In this document: piece by piece, positions 18,118 through 26,049 of the stretch | Layout of the letters: each line of letters begins with the position of its first letter | Numbering within the stretch: the stretch's first letter is position 1 | Assembly: GCF_900604385.1 (NCBI RefSeq) | Contig: NZ_LR027382.1 | Span: forward strand, 2,648,075 to 2,712,074 | DNA from: Alistipes megaguti | GTDB taxonomy: Bacteria > Bacteroidota > Bacteroidia > Bacteroidales > Rikenellaceae | Direction of reading: 5' to 3' | DNA length: 64,000 bases | Position numbers and translations under genes: made by a program | The notes under the pieces: model-generated | Database searches by the model: none | Seen by the model: the letters and a program-made list of their open reading frames with translations, nothing else | Told to the model about the DNA's origin: nothing

Positions 18118-18701
18118 CGCTCCTGCTGATATTTCGTCAGATCGATCTGCCCGGCGTTGTGGAAGAATCCGCTCACCAGCGTCAGATATTCGGGCATCCG
18201 GTCCCCCTCGCCCCACCGCAGCGGAATGCCCATCAGCTCCTCTGTCGTGCGCCCGAGGTCGAACCCGCACGCTTCGAGCGAGGGCCTCACCCACTCCGGA
18301 TGGCGGCACGGCCGGCCTTCCGGCCGCGTGCAGCTCCCCTCCGGACAGTAGAGACACCGCCCGGCGTAGGCAAAGGCCCGGCCGCCGAAGCGCCGCTCCA
18401 GATCAAGCAGCATCCGTTCGTGGCGCACCCGCTCGGGACGCAGCAGCCGTTCGGTCTCCGAGAGGAGCATTGCGCTCTGTAGCGGCGTGACCTTCGTGGC
18501 GATGATCAGTGCCGTGCGGTATCCCGAGAGGTACTCTTCGACGTTGAATTCGAAGGGCGGACAGGCCCAGCTGCGGCCGTAGTTGGGGCAGGCGCGGCAG
18601 CAGACCGCAAATCGCCGGGCATCGCGATAGACGGCGATGTATTCATCGGCGGGCAGCGAGACGGTGTAGTCCCGCGAGGTGTATTCCGGAGAGGCGTTCA
18701 T
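18114..18701 (-). CDS. DUF2284 predicted metal-binding protein
   Basis: A 195-residue cytoplasmic protein with two Cys clusters: AVCCRACPNYGRSWACPPF (Cys34, 35, 38, 47), the hallmark of DUF2284, and CLYCPEGSCTRPEGRPC (Cys116, 119, 124, 132). They could bind an Fe-S cluster or a metal; the reaction is unknown. It is translationally coupled by ATGA overlap to the downstream TPR/HTH regulator, so the two are made together. The Met at 18701 has no later in-frame Met near the N-terminus to replace it. Confidence 0.85.
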   Translation of the reverse strand: MNASPEYTSRDYTVSLPADEYIAVYRDARRFAVCCRACPNYGRSWACPPFEFNVEEYLSGYRTALIIATKVTPLQSAMLLSETERLLRPERVRHERMLLDLERRFGGRAFAYAGRCLYCPEGSCTRPEGRPCRHPEWVRPSLEACGFDLGRTTEELMGIPLRWGEGDRMPEYLTLVSGFFHNAGQIDLTKYQQER

Positions 18702-18705
18702 AGGG

Positions 18706-18713
18706 CAAAGATA
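18706..18713 (-). promoter_or_regulatory. -7 box (TATCTTTG) directly before the DUF2284 start
   Basis: The plus strand reads CAAAGATA. The box ends 4 bp before the ATG at 18701, so transcription from it would yield an almost leaderless mRNA. No -33 match is seen. Confidence 0.35.
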
Positions 18714-18720
18714 CGAAAAA

Positions 18721-18744
18721 GCCGGGAGTCAGGGACTTCCCGGC
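18721..18744. other. Short inverted repeat upstream of the DUF2284 gene
   Basis: A perfect 7-bp stem (GCCGGGA / TCCCGGC) with a 10-base loop. No T-run follows on the minus strand; on the plus strand a weak ATTTT follows. It may be a structural or regulatory element. Confidence 0.25.
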
Positions 18745-18770
18745 CGGAAATTTTGTCGATCGCCATTCTC

Positions 18771-18808
18771 AAAAAAAGACCTCAGGCAGTACGGGATCTG
18801 CCTGAGGT
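18771..18808 (-). terminator. Terminator of the DUF1893/TonB/ECF/DUF362 operon
   Basis: A perfect 10-bp stem (CCTCAGGCAG / CTGCCTGAGG) with an 8-base loop is followed on the minus strand by TCTTTTTTT, a classic intrinsic terminator. Confidence 0.85.
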
Positions 18809-18900
18809 TTCGCAACGTGGTGTTCAGGATTCGATGGCTTTCCGACAGCCTCCGGAAAGGCGTTGCCGTTCCCATCCCGGGAGGGGCTCCGCCTTGCGTT

Positions 18901-19044
18901 TCAGCGGTAGACATCGCCGATGCGCAGCAGCGAATCGTTGTCCGCGTCGAGTCCGGCGCGAGTTGATGCTTCGGCCCGGAGCAGGGCGTAACGGGTCTGT
19001 TCGGCCCGATTGCCGAGGGGGACACCCTCCAGTGCTCCGGAATC
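18901..19044 (-). pseudogene. Remnant of a TPR-type lipoprotein gene
   Basis: A 47-codon stretch ending in TGA reads ...ALEGVPLGNRAEQTRYALLRA followed by DADNDSLLRIGDVY. This resembles the first TPR unit of Bacteroidota TPR/HTH regulators, where ALxLLExVP...RAxYALLLTQA...NDSLI is usual. It has no start codon of its own in frame beyond the overlap with the DUF362 gene and no downstream TPRs. It lies between the DUF362 stop and the operon terminator. I read it as a gene relic; chance similarity remains possible. Confidence 0.4.
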
Positions 19045-19084
19045 TCTTCCCGAAGCGCAGCCTTCCTGAAGCGGGGACACTCCC

Positions 19085-20068
19085 CTACTTTTTGTCCAGA
19101 TCGACCAGTTCGTACTGCTGCGAACCGATTCCCAGCTCCTCGGCATGTTCGAGGGTGTGGATGCCGTGGCGCGACTCCATGCGCTCGATCAGATGAACCT
19201 TGCCCTCATCCTCCGAGGCATAGACCAGATCGACACACGCCTTGTCCAGCGCTACGGGATCCAGCGAGGCGAGGATGCCGATGTCGCCCATGCGGGGCGG
19301 TTCGGGATTGGAGTCGTAGTCGCAGTCGACCGAGAGGTTGTTCATCACGCTGATGTAGAGGATGCGGTCGCCGCAGTGGTCGACGATGGCCTTGGCGGCC
19401 TCGGCCATCGACTCCAGGAAGTCGTCCTGCGCGGGCAGATCGCCCCAGACCTTGTTCAGATCGGTGGTCTTGCCGGCCGAGTGAATCCAGGCCTTGCCGG
19501 CCGAGGAGGCGATGCCGATCGAGATGTTCTTGATGGCGCCGCCGAACCCGCCCATGGCGTGGCCCTTGAAGTGTGAAAGGACAACCACGAAGTCGTAGTC
19601 CATGAAGTGTGAGCCAACGATATCGTAGGCCAGGTGTCGGCCCCCTTCGACGGGCAGCCGCACCTCACCTTCGGCATCCATGATGTCGACCGGGGCGATG
19701 GCCGTGAATCCGTGGTCGGCGGCGGCCTTCAGATGGTCGGCCGTCGAGGCGCGGCCTCCGCCGTAGGCGGTGTTGCACTCGACGATCGTGGCGCCCGTCG
19801 AACGGACGAGATCGCCGATCAGGGCGGGTTTGAGGTAGTTGTTGCCGCCGGGTTCGCCGGTCGAGAGTTTCACGGCGATCTTTTTGCCCGAGGCCTTGCG
19901 GCCGAGGGCTTCGTAGACGGCCCTGAGCCCTTCGGGCGAGATATCGCGCGTCATGTAGACCTTGGCGGGGGCTTTTGCCCCCTCCTTCTTTTCGGACGAA
20001 GCAGCGCAGCCGGAACCTGCGGCCGCAAACTGCAGGAGAAGCGTTAACATACAGATTTTCCGAATCAT
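19085..20068 (-). CDS. DUF362 domain protein, exported
   Basis: I start at the ATG at 20068 (327 residues) because it begins a signal peptide (MIRKICMLTLLLQFAAAGSGC), possibly a lipoprotein with Cys21; the open frame extends upstream but overlaps the ECF gene. DUF362 features are seen: VAVKLSTGEPGGNNYLKP-like start, STGATIVECNTAYGG, DYDFVVVLSHFKGHAMGGFGG and IGILASLDPVALDKACVDL. There is no CxxCxxC ferredoxin motif, unlike longer DUF362 proteins. It is last in a four-gene operon with an ECF S-component, a TonB receptor and DUF1893. Function unknown. Confidence 0.85.
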   Translation of the reverse strand: MIRKICMLTLLLQFAAAGSGCAASSEKKEGAKAPAKVYMTRDISPEGLRAVYEALGRKASGKKIAVKLSTGEPGGNNYLKPALIGDLVRSTGATIVECNTAYGGGRASTADHLKAAADHGFTAIAPVDIMDAEGEVRLPVEGGRHLAYDIVGSHFMDYDFVVVLSHFKGHAMGGFGGAIKNISIGIASSAGKAWIHSAGKTTDLNKVWGDLPAQDDFLESMAEAAKAIVDHCGDRILYISVMNNLSVDCDYDSNPEPPRMGDIGILASLDPVALDKACVDLVYASEDEGKVHLIERMESRHGIHTLEHAEELGIGSQQYELVDLDKK

Positions 20069-20070
20069 GG

Positions 20071-20577
20071 CTATTTGAGGTATTTGATGAAGAGGTATCC
20101 GCCGAGGATCTGCAGCAGCATGCCGGGGATTCCGATGCGGAAATCCTGCAGTGCGGCGGCCAGACTGCCGGTGTAGGCCCATTCAGCGGCCGAGCCGACC
20201 ACCTGATAGAAGAGCACCACGGCGAGTAGCATCCAGAGCGATACCCGGCCGAAGCGGCGGGCAGCAAAGCCGGCTGCGGCGGCGAGCAGCAGCGACTTGG
20301 TGAGGATGGCCGGCAGCATGGCCGGTGCGGGCATGGCGAACAGGAGTGCGTTGACCAGCGGTGAAGCGACGGCGGTCAGTACGCCGACCTTCCAGCCGTA
20401 TTTGTAGGCGGCCACGAGCGTAAAGAAGTAGATCGGCAACAGCGTCGGACCACCGGCCGGCAGCAGATGGCACAACTGCGGCAGGGCGATGTTGCCCACG
20501 ATGAACAATGCTGCGACCCAATAGGTCCGAGCATCCTTGTACTCCAGCGAATGAAGTGTAACCGAATTAGTTGTCAT
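20071..20577 (-). CDS. ECF transporter S component-like membrane protein
   Basis: A 168-residue integral membrane protein with about five to six spans (YWVAALFIVGNIALPQLCHL, PIYFFTLVAAYKYGWKVGVL, MLPAILTKSLLLAAAAGFAA, WMLLAVVLFYQVVGSAAEWA). Size and topology fit substrate-binding S components of energy-coupling-factor importers for vitamins or metals. No ECF ATPases or EcfT are encoded nearby, so it may use shared modules elsewhere or act alone. It starts 12 bp after the TonB receptor stop and ends 2 bp before the DUF362 start, suggesting one uptake route across both membranes. Confidence 0.8.
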   Translation of the reverse strand: MTTNSVTLHSLEYKDARTYWVAALFIVGNIALPQLCHLLPAGGPTLLPIYFFTLVAAYKYGWKVGVLTAVASPLVNALLFAMPAPAMLPAILTKSLLLAAAAGFAARRFGRVSLWMLLAVVLFYQVVGSAAEWAYTGSLAAALQDFRIGIPGMLLQILGGYLFIKYLK

Positions 20578-20589
20578 ATCTTATATGTA

Positions 20590-22494
20590 TTAAAAGTTCA
20601 ACTTGACGCCGCCCCAGGCCGTAGCCCGCGGCATGGGATATCCGGCCATGATCTCATACCGTTGGGCGAGGAGATTCTCTCCGCGGGCATAGAGGGTCAG
20701 CCACCGGTTGACGCGGAACGAGGCCCGGAGGTTCAAAAGTACGAAATTTTCCTGAATTTCGGGATCGGGGCTCACCGCCGTGTAAAGTCCCTCGACATAT
20801 TGTACGCCGGCAGTTACCGTCCACCGTTTTTTCGTGTAGTTCACCCCCGCATGGAGCTTGTGTTCGGGCGAGGCCAGCACGGGGTATTTCATCCACAGGT
20901 AGCTGTAGTTGGCATCGACACTCCACGCGAGAGAGATTCTCCAGGCGATCTCGGCCTCGACGCCGCGGTTCTCGACCCGCGCTTGGTTGAGCAGTTTCGG
21001 GCGGCCGTCGATCCGGACGGTCTGGATGATGTTGCATCCCTCGATCCAGAAGAGGTTGACACCGTACGACACGCGCCCTTCACCCGGGCGGTGACTCCAG
21101 GCCACTTCGTAGTTCCAGACGCTCTCGGGCTGCAGATCGGGGTTCTTCATGCCGAACATGTAGAGCTCCTTGATCGTCGGGTTGCGGAAGCCCTTGCTTG
21201 CCGAAGCCTTCAGCACACCGTTGCGCACGGCCTCGAACGAGACGCCGGCCTGCGGCACCCAGACCGAACCGCTGCGCGTGTGCCAGTCGTAGCGCACGCC
21301 GGCGTCGAAGGTGAAGCGCCCGGCCCGCTGCCGCAATTCGGCATAGCCGGCCACCTCCTCCTCCCGCTCGTCGACGATCGACGACTCGCTGCCGTCCGCC
21401 ACCGAGCGGTTCCAGGCCTCGCCGACGATATGCTGCCAGTCGACACCGGCCGTCAGCCGGCCGCCGCGCCAGAGTGTCAGACTCTGGTAGAGCGACACCC
21501 CGAACAGCCGGTCGCGCGAGTTGAAACGCTCGGATTGCGGCTCTTCGCCGGCCTCGTATCCGTCGTTGATGCGGTGACGGCCCCAGTTGTAGTAAAATTT
21601 CAGCGCTCCGGAGGTGTGGTCGTAGTCATTCTCGAGGGCCAGCGAGGTCATGCCGCGCGTGATGCGCGAATCGTTGTCGAAGAGCGGCGCCGTGACCGGT
21701 CCCGGATTCGAGGCGTTGAAGTGGGTGACGTTGACGTCGGCCGCAGCGTTCCAGTGGTCCGAAATCTTGTAGCCCAGTTTGGCGAATCCGCCGTACTGTT
21801 CGAAGCCCATGTCGGCGCGGTGGCCGTCCGTGCGGTTGTACGAGGCCGTAACGACACTCGAGAAACGTCCCTTGCGGATGCGGTTGGCGGCCTCGGTCTG
21901 CAGCGTGTTCCACGATCCGTAACCGACATTCAGGTCGGTGCGGATCCCCTCTTCGGCCTGTCGCCGGGTGACGATGTTGATCACACCGCCCATGGCGTTC
22001 GACCCGTAGAGCACCGATGCCGGGCCGCGCACGACCTCCACGCGTTCGGCCAGCATCGACTGGCAGGCGTCGGCGATCGGATGGCCGAAGATGCCCATGT
22101 ACTGGGGCTGGCCGTCGATCAGCACGAGCATCTGCGACGTGGCGCCGCCGCCCAGACCCCGCAGACTCATCCCGCCGGCAGCTCCGGTCGAGACCCCGTA
22201 TCCCATCACGCCGCGCGACGTGACGAAGAGCCCCGGCACCTGCTCCGTGAGCAGCGGCAGCAGCGAGGATTCCTGACGCTGTTCGATCTCCGGACGGCCG
22301 ACGACCGAGACGGTCATCGGCAGGTGGCGGATATCGGCGGCGTAGCGCGTCCCGGTCACCACGACCGAGTCGATCGGCACGTTGCGGGTTGCAGCCTCCG
22401 CGGCCGGTGCCTCCTCCGTTTCGGGACGGGCCGTGACGACGCCTGCCAGCAATGTGCAGACGGTCAGCAGGATCATTGCCCTATTTCGTCTCAT
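20590..22494 (-). CDS. TonB-dependent outer-membrane receptor (BtuB/CirA-like size)
   Basis: A 634-residue receptor. A signal peptide is followed by a TonB-box-like IDSVVVTGTRYAADIRHLPM, and then a plug with LVLIDGQPQYMGIFG and VEVVRGPASVLYGSNAMGGV, an almost textbook plug signature. The 22-strand barrel ends in ATAWGGVKLNF. It has no CarboxypepD_reg or SusD partner, so it resembles vitamin and metal-chelate receptors rather than SusC. It overlaps the DUF1893 gene by 14 bp and is followed by the ECF S-component gene. Substrate unknown; cobalamin is possible, but no B12 riboswitch was recognised upstream. Confidence 0.9.
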   Translation of the reverse strand: MRRNRAMILLTVCTLLAGVVTARPETEEAPAAEAATRNVPIDSVVVTGTRYAADIRHLPMTVSVVGRPEIEQRQESSLLPLLTEQVPGLFVTSRGVMGYGVSTGAAGGMSLRGLGGGATSQMLVLIDGQPQYMGIFGHPIADACQSMLAERVEVVRGPASVLYGSNAMGGVINIVTRRQAEEGIRTDLNVGYGSWNTLQTEAANRIRKGRFSSVVTASYNRTDGHRADMGFEQYGGFAKLGYKISDHWNAAADVNVTHFNASNPGPVTAPLFDNDSRITRGMTSLALENDYDHTSGALKFYYNWGRHRINDGYEAGEEPQSERFNSRDRLFGVSLYQSLTLWRGGRLTAGVDWQHIVGEAWNRSVADGSESSIVDEREEEVAGYAELRQRAGRFTFDAGVRYDWHTRSGSVWVPQAGVSFEAVRNGVLKASASKGFRNPTIKELYMFGMKNPDLQPESVWNYEVAWSHRPGEGRVSYGVNLFWIEGCNIIQTVRIDGRPKLLNQARVENRGVEAEIAWRISLAWSVDANYSYLWMKYPVLASPEHKLHAGVNYTKKRWTVTAGVQYVEGLYTAVSPDPEIQENFVLLNLRASFRVNRWLTLYARGENLLAQRYEIMAGYPMPRATAWGGVKLNF

Positions 22495-22954
22495 GCTCCG
22501 CGGTTTTTGTCTGTTCCTTCATGCGGCGGATAAACTCCCCGATGCGCGGCAGGCACTCCTCGGGCGTGCGGGCGTCGGCACAGAGCTGCTCGACGGGGCA
22601 GATGCCCGTTCCGGCGCGGTTGATGATGTGCTCTGCGACGGTCTCATACTCCACGGGGATGCCGGCCGCGGCGAGCAATTCCAGGGCCGGACGGCTCACC
22701 GTGCGGGCGTAGAGCCTCCGTACTTCTCCGACGGCCATCAGCGCCGCAGCCCCCTTGCCGACCACCTTGTCGGCGACAAAGGCCCCGCGCAGCAGTTCGG
22801 GCTCCTCGTGCAGCAGCCGCCACAGATCGCTTACTCCGCGCTGGTGGAACGAACGCACGATCTCCCCGTTGCGGACCACACACGAGCACCCTTCGGCATA
22901 CAACCGCTCGATGGCCCGGCGATTCTCTGGATCTTCTTCCTGTGTCTGTTTCAT
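22481..22954 (-). CDS. DUF1893 domain protein
   Basis: A 157-residue cytoplasmic protein. The DUF1893 pattern is clear: CSCVVRNGEIVRSFHQRGVSDL, FVADKVVGKGAAALMAVG, a segment IPVEYETVAEHIINRAGTG and ICPVEQLC near the end. The family resembles the cytidine-deaminase fold, but the zinc-site motifs are incomplete and no reaction is assigned here. As first gene of the operon it may act on, or respond to, the compound imported by the receptor and S component encoded downstream. Confidence 0.85.
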   Translation of the reverse strand: MKQTQEEDPENRRAIERLYAEGCSCVVRNGEIVRSFHQRGVSDLWRLLHEEPELLRGAFVADKVVGKGAAALMAVGEVRRLYARTVSRPALELLAAAGIPVEYETVAEHIINRAGTGICPVEQLCADARTPEECLPRIGEFIRRMKEQTKTAEHETK

Positions 22955-22974
22955 GTTTTTCCGTTTTGATACAG

Positions 22975-22982
22975 CAAATATA
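22975..22982 (-). promoter_or_regulatory. -7 box (TATATTTG) of the DUF1893 operon
   Basis: CAAATATA on the plus strand matches TAnnTTTG on the minus strand, 20 bp before the ATG at 22954. A -33 TTTG is not present. Two direct copies of TTACGGA (23013-23019, 23034-23040) lie just upstream, spaced 21 bp. Confidence 0.45.
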
Positions 22983-23108
22983 CATCGAAATCGCCCAATC
23001 CGATTAGCTGAATTACGGAACTTGCTACCCGTTTTACGGATGGACTCCTGCCTGCATTCCGCCTTCCTTCCGTTCTGCCTTCTTCTTGCTTCGCTTCTTC
23101 CTGCCCGG

Positions 23109-23117
23109 CCCCCCCCC
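23109..23117. repeat. Intergenic C9 tract
   Basis: Nine C in a row between the DUF1893 promoter region and the nuclease terminator. It is noncoding; with the G9 and G8 tracts in the two susC genes it is one of three such runs noticed in the window. Confidence 0.5.
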
Positions 23118-23134
23118 TGCTCACCCGCACATTA

Positions 23135-23167
23135 AAACCCGCCACTCCATGCGCGGAGGGCGGGTTT
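23135..23167 (-). terminator. Terminator after the S1/P1 nuclease gene
   Basis: A 9-bp stem (AAACCCGCC / GGCGGGTTT) followed on the minus strand by TTTTAATG, 30 bp past the nuclease stop. Confidence 0.75.
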
Positions 23168-23196
23168 GTCGTGCGGACGATGTGCCGTATCGTGCT

Positions 23197-23967
23197 CTAT
23201 CCGTAGATTTCGTTCAGCAGCCGGGCCAATCGCAATCCGGCGCGCAGCAGTTGCCGTTCGACCACCGGGGTGAAACGCGCTACGTAGTCGTAGGAGATCT
23301 CCGCCCCCTGGGGCGAGGCGTCGTAGACCTCCGTGCACAAGGCATGGGTTTCGCGGGCCCACGCTTCGGGGGTCCCGGCCTCCTCCCTGCGCTGCTCGGA
23401 TTTCGGCAGTCGGTCCACCTGCTTCGCCCACTCCGAGTAGCTCCACCGGTGCCCCGCCTCGGGCAGATCCGTGTCCCAGACCGAGTGGAGGTTGGTCGGC
23501 CGGCCAAAGAAGCGTACCGCGCGGCGGTTGCCGCCCAGATCGCTCAGCCGGCCCAAGTGCATCGGGCAGTGCATGTCCCCCACCAGGTGGATCAGCATCC
23601 GCAGTTTGACGGCTTCCTCGGCGGGTGTCAGACCCCCGGCCTTCAGCGTGGAGGTGATCTCCTCGACGGCCCGCAGCACATCTCCCTCGGGAATACGACG
23701 GGCCTCGTCGAACGTCTGTCCATGCTCGACATTCAGATAGTGCCACGTCTTCGTTCGTGCATATTCAGGCGTATGGCTGGCATTGTCCATCCAGTTCGAC
23801 CAATAGACGGGCGACTGTCCGTCGAGCAGCTGCCCGATCTTTTTGGCTGCTTTTCGCGTCAGGTGGCGTTCGGCAATGGCGGCCGTCACGTCGTGACCCT
23901 TCTGCCCCCAACCGAAAGCCGTGGTGGAGATCAGAAGTGTCAACGCGAACAGAATCAGTCGTTTCAT
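23197..23967 (-). CDS. S1/P1-type zinc nuclease, exported
   Basis: A 256-residue periplasmic nuclease that would cleave single-stranded DNA or RNA. The signal peptide ends at AFG so that Trp20 becomes the mature N-terminus, which in this family ligates zinc. Other ligands are visible: His25 (WGQKGH), Asp61 (NWMDN), His76 (WHYLN), His127, Asp131 and His137 (HLVGDMHCPMH), His161 and Asp165 (NLHSVWDTD). It starts 18 bp after rho and is probably cotranscribed with it. Confidence 0.92.
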   Translation of the reverse strand: MKRLILFALTLLISTTAFGWGQKGHDVTAAIAERHLTRKAAKKIGQLLDGQSPVYWSNWMDNASHTPEYARTKTWHYLNVEHGQTFDEARRIPEGDVLRAVEEITSTLKAGGLTPAEEAVKLRMLIHLVGDMHCPMHLGRLSDLGGNRRAVRFFGRPTNLHSVWDTDLPEAGHRWSYSEWAKQVDRLPKSEQRREEAGTPEAWARETHALCTEVYDASPQGAEISYDYVARFTPVVERQLLRAGLRLARLLNEIYG

Positions 23968-23985
23968 GGTGTCCGAACGCCGTTT

Positions 23986-25782
23986 CTAATGATTCATCGT
24001 GGCGAGGAACTCCTCGTTCGTGTCGGTGAGTCCCATCTGCTTCTGGAGGAACTCCATGGCCTCGACGGGCGTCATGTCCGAGAGGTATTTGCGCAGCACC
24101 CACGTGCGGTTCATCACGTTACGCGGCAGCAGCAGATCCTCGCGGCGCGTACCCGAAGCGATGACGTCGACGGCCGGGTAGACACGTTTGTTGGCCAGTT
24201 TGCGGTCCAGCTGCAGCTCCATGTTGCCCGTACCCTTGAACTCCTCGAAGATCACCTCGTCCATTTTCGAGCCGGTGTCGATCAGGGCCGTGGCGATGAT
24301 CGTCAGCGAACCCTTCTCCTCCGTGTTGCGGGCGGCACCGAAGAAGCGCTTGGGTTTGTGCAGGGCGTTGGCGTCGACACCTCCCGAGAGGACCTTGCCC
24401 GAGGCCGGCTGTACGGAGTTGTAGGCCCGGGCCAGACGCGTGATCGAGTCGAGGAAGATCACCACGTCGTGGCCGCACTCGACCATGCGCTTGGCCTTCT
24501 CGAGGACCATTTCGGCCACCTTCACGTGGCGCGAAGCCTGCTCGTCGAAGGTCGAGGCAACGACTTCGGCCTTCACGTTGCGGGCCATCTCGGTCACCTC
24601 CTCCGGACGCTCGTCGATCAGCAGCACGATCATGTAGACCTCCGGGTGGTTGTCCGCAATGGCGTTGGCGATCGACTGCAGCAGCATCGTCTTACCCGTC
24701 TTGGGCTGGGCGACGATCAGGGCTCGCTGCCCCTTGCCGATCGGCGAGAAGAGGTCGACGATACGTGTCGACATGTTGTTGTGTCCGTTGCCCGTCAGGC
24801 AGAACTTTTCGCTCGGGAACAACTGCGTCATGTATTCGAACTGCACGCGGTCGCGGATGTATTCGGGTTTCAGTCCGTTGATCTCGTTCACGCGCACCAG
24901 CGGGAAGTACTTTTCGCCCTCCTTCGGCGGACGGATCGTACCGTTGACCGTATCGCCCGGCTTCAGTCCGAAGAGCTTGATCTGCGAGGGCGAGACGTAG
25001 ATGTCGTCCGGTGAATTGAGGTAGTTGTAGTCGGCCGAGCGGAGGAATCCGTAGCCGTCGGGCATGATCTCCAGCACGCCCTCGCCCTCGATTTCACCGG
25101 CGAAGTCGTCCTTGGTGATGATCTCGTCATCCAGCGAGCGGGACGCGGCTTCCGCCGTGTGGGGCTGCTGCGGCTGTGAATCTGCCGTTGTCGCCTGCTG
25201 GGGCTGCTGCTGGTTTTTGGGCTTGCGGCCCCGGCGCTTGGGTTCGGCCGGGGTGCTTTCCGGAGTGTTTTCCGGGACGGCTGCCGGCTGGGATGCCTCC
25301 GGCAGCGAAGCCGCTTCCGATACGGCGGCCGGCTCCATCTGAAGTTCGGGGTCGGGTGTCATCTGCTTCTTCTCTGTCCGGTTCCGTCGCTGTCCCTTCT
25401 GGAAACGCGGGGCCTTCGGCGCATGTTCCGCCGTCTCCTCCGGAGCCGCTTCCGATGTTGCCTCACTCCCGGCCGCCTCCTGCGGTTCTGCGGGGCGGGC
25501 TGCCTCCGGGGCGGAAACCGCTTCCGAGGCCGCTTCAACCTTGGCCAGACGCGGACGACGTCCCCGTTTGGCCTTCGGAGCCTCGCCGGTCTGCGGGGCT
25601 GCATCCGGACGGGACGCCGCCTCCGCTGCGGGGGCCTCTTCCGGGGCGCCTTCTGCGGCCACGCCGGCTATCTTTTCCATCAATTCGCGCTTTTTCACCA
25701 TCACATTCCCAATGCCGAGCGCTTTTGCGATTTCACGCAATTCGGCCAGCGTTTTTCCTTCGAGCGCTTTCAGATCCTGCAT
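23986..25782 (-). CDS. rho: Transcription termination factor Rho with long disordered insert
   Basis: A 598-residue hexameric RNA helicase. The N-terminal Rho_N helix-extension-helix (1-40) is separated from the RNA-binding OB domain (about 222-300; YGFLRSADYNYLNSPDDIYV) by about 175 residues rich in Ala, Glu, Pro and Gln, including two basic GRxP motifs (KRGRRPRL near 72, KRRGRKPK near 182). The ATPase part has Walker A QPKTGKT (359-365), VVIFLDSITRLARAYN and GTGNMELQLDR. E. coli Rho has 419 residues; the surplus is the insert. In Bacteroides thetaiotaomicron a comparable insert has been linked to Rho phase separation. Confidence 0.98.
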   Translation of the reverse strand: MQDLKALEGKTLAELREIAKALGIGNVMVKKRELMEKIAGVAAEGAPEEAPAAEAASRPDAAPQTGEAPKAKRGRRPRLAKVEAASEAVSAPEAARPAEPQEAAGSEATSEAAPEETAEHAPKAPRFQKGQRRNRTEKKQMTPDPELQMEPAAVSEAASLPEASQPAAVPENTPESTPAEPKRRGRKPKNQQQPQQATTADSQPQQPHTAEAASRSLDDEIITKDDFAGEIEGEGVLEIMPDGYGFLRSADYNYLNSPDDIYVSPSQIKLFGLKPGDTVNGTIRPPKEGEKYFPLVRVNEINGLKPEYIRDRVQFEYMTQLFPSEKFCLTGNGHNNMSTRIVDLFSPIGKGQRALIVAQPKTGKTMLLQSIANAIADNHPEVYMIVLLIDERPEEVTEMARNVKAEVVASTFDEQASRHVKVAEMVLEKAKRMVECGHDVVIFLDSITRLARAYNSVQPASGKVLSGGVDANALHKPKRFFGAARNTEEKGSLTIIATALIDTGSKMDEVIFEEFKGTGNMELQLDRKLANKRVYPAVDVIASGTRREDLLLPRNVMNRTWVLRKYLSDMTPVEAMEFLQKQMGLTDTNEEFLATMNH

Positions 25783-25850
25783 ATAAATATGTCTTCTTGA
25801 ATGAGATTTTTCAAAACCGAACGGCCGTCCGGTTCTTTGGAATACTGTTG

Positions 25851-25880
25851 CAAAGATAGTGCATTATTTTGAATTACAAA
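25851..25880 (-). promoter_or_regulatory. Promoter of rho
   Basis: On the minus strand TTTG (25880-25877) and TATCTTTG (25858-25851) are spaced by 18 bp, close to the Bacteroidota consensus. The leader would be about 60 nt. Confidence 0.65.
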
Positions 25881-26049
25881 ATAAAAAGCGATTTATGGAC
25901 TTCGTTTGCACGACGTTCGAACCTTCCGGACAATGAAAATACCTAAAATTGGCGATTGCCGCGAATGGAAAAATCCCCGACCTTTGTCCCTGAACAATCG
26001 ACCGCAGATTCCGCCATTGAATTGTTTGTATTGTTAATGTTTGTGTGTG
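25881..26049. other. Intergenic region upstream of rho, no gene seen
   Basis: AT-rich sequence between the rho promoter and a strong terminator-like hairpin at 26050. No supported open frame. A small plus-strand RNA ending at that hairpin is possible, but no full promoter was found for it. Confidence 0.25.

Noticed and set aside
20467..22533. 688-residue open frame opposite the TonB receptor
   Set aside because: Shadow of a gene with an unmistakable plug and barrel.
22955..23134. Cobalamin riboswitch upstream of the TonB/ECF operon
   Set aside because: Looked for the B12-box and multi-stem layout; the predicted leader is only about 20 nt.
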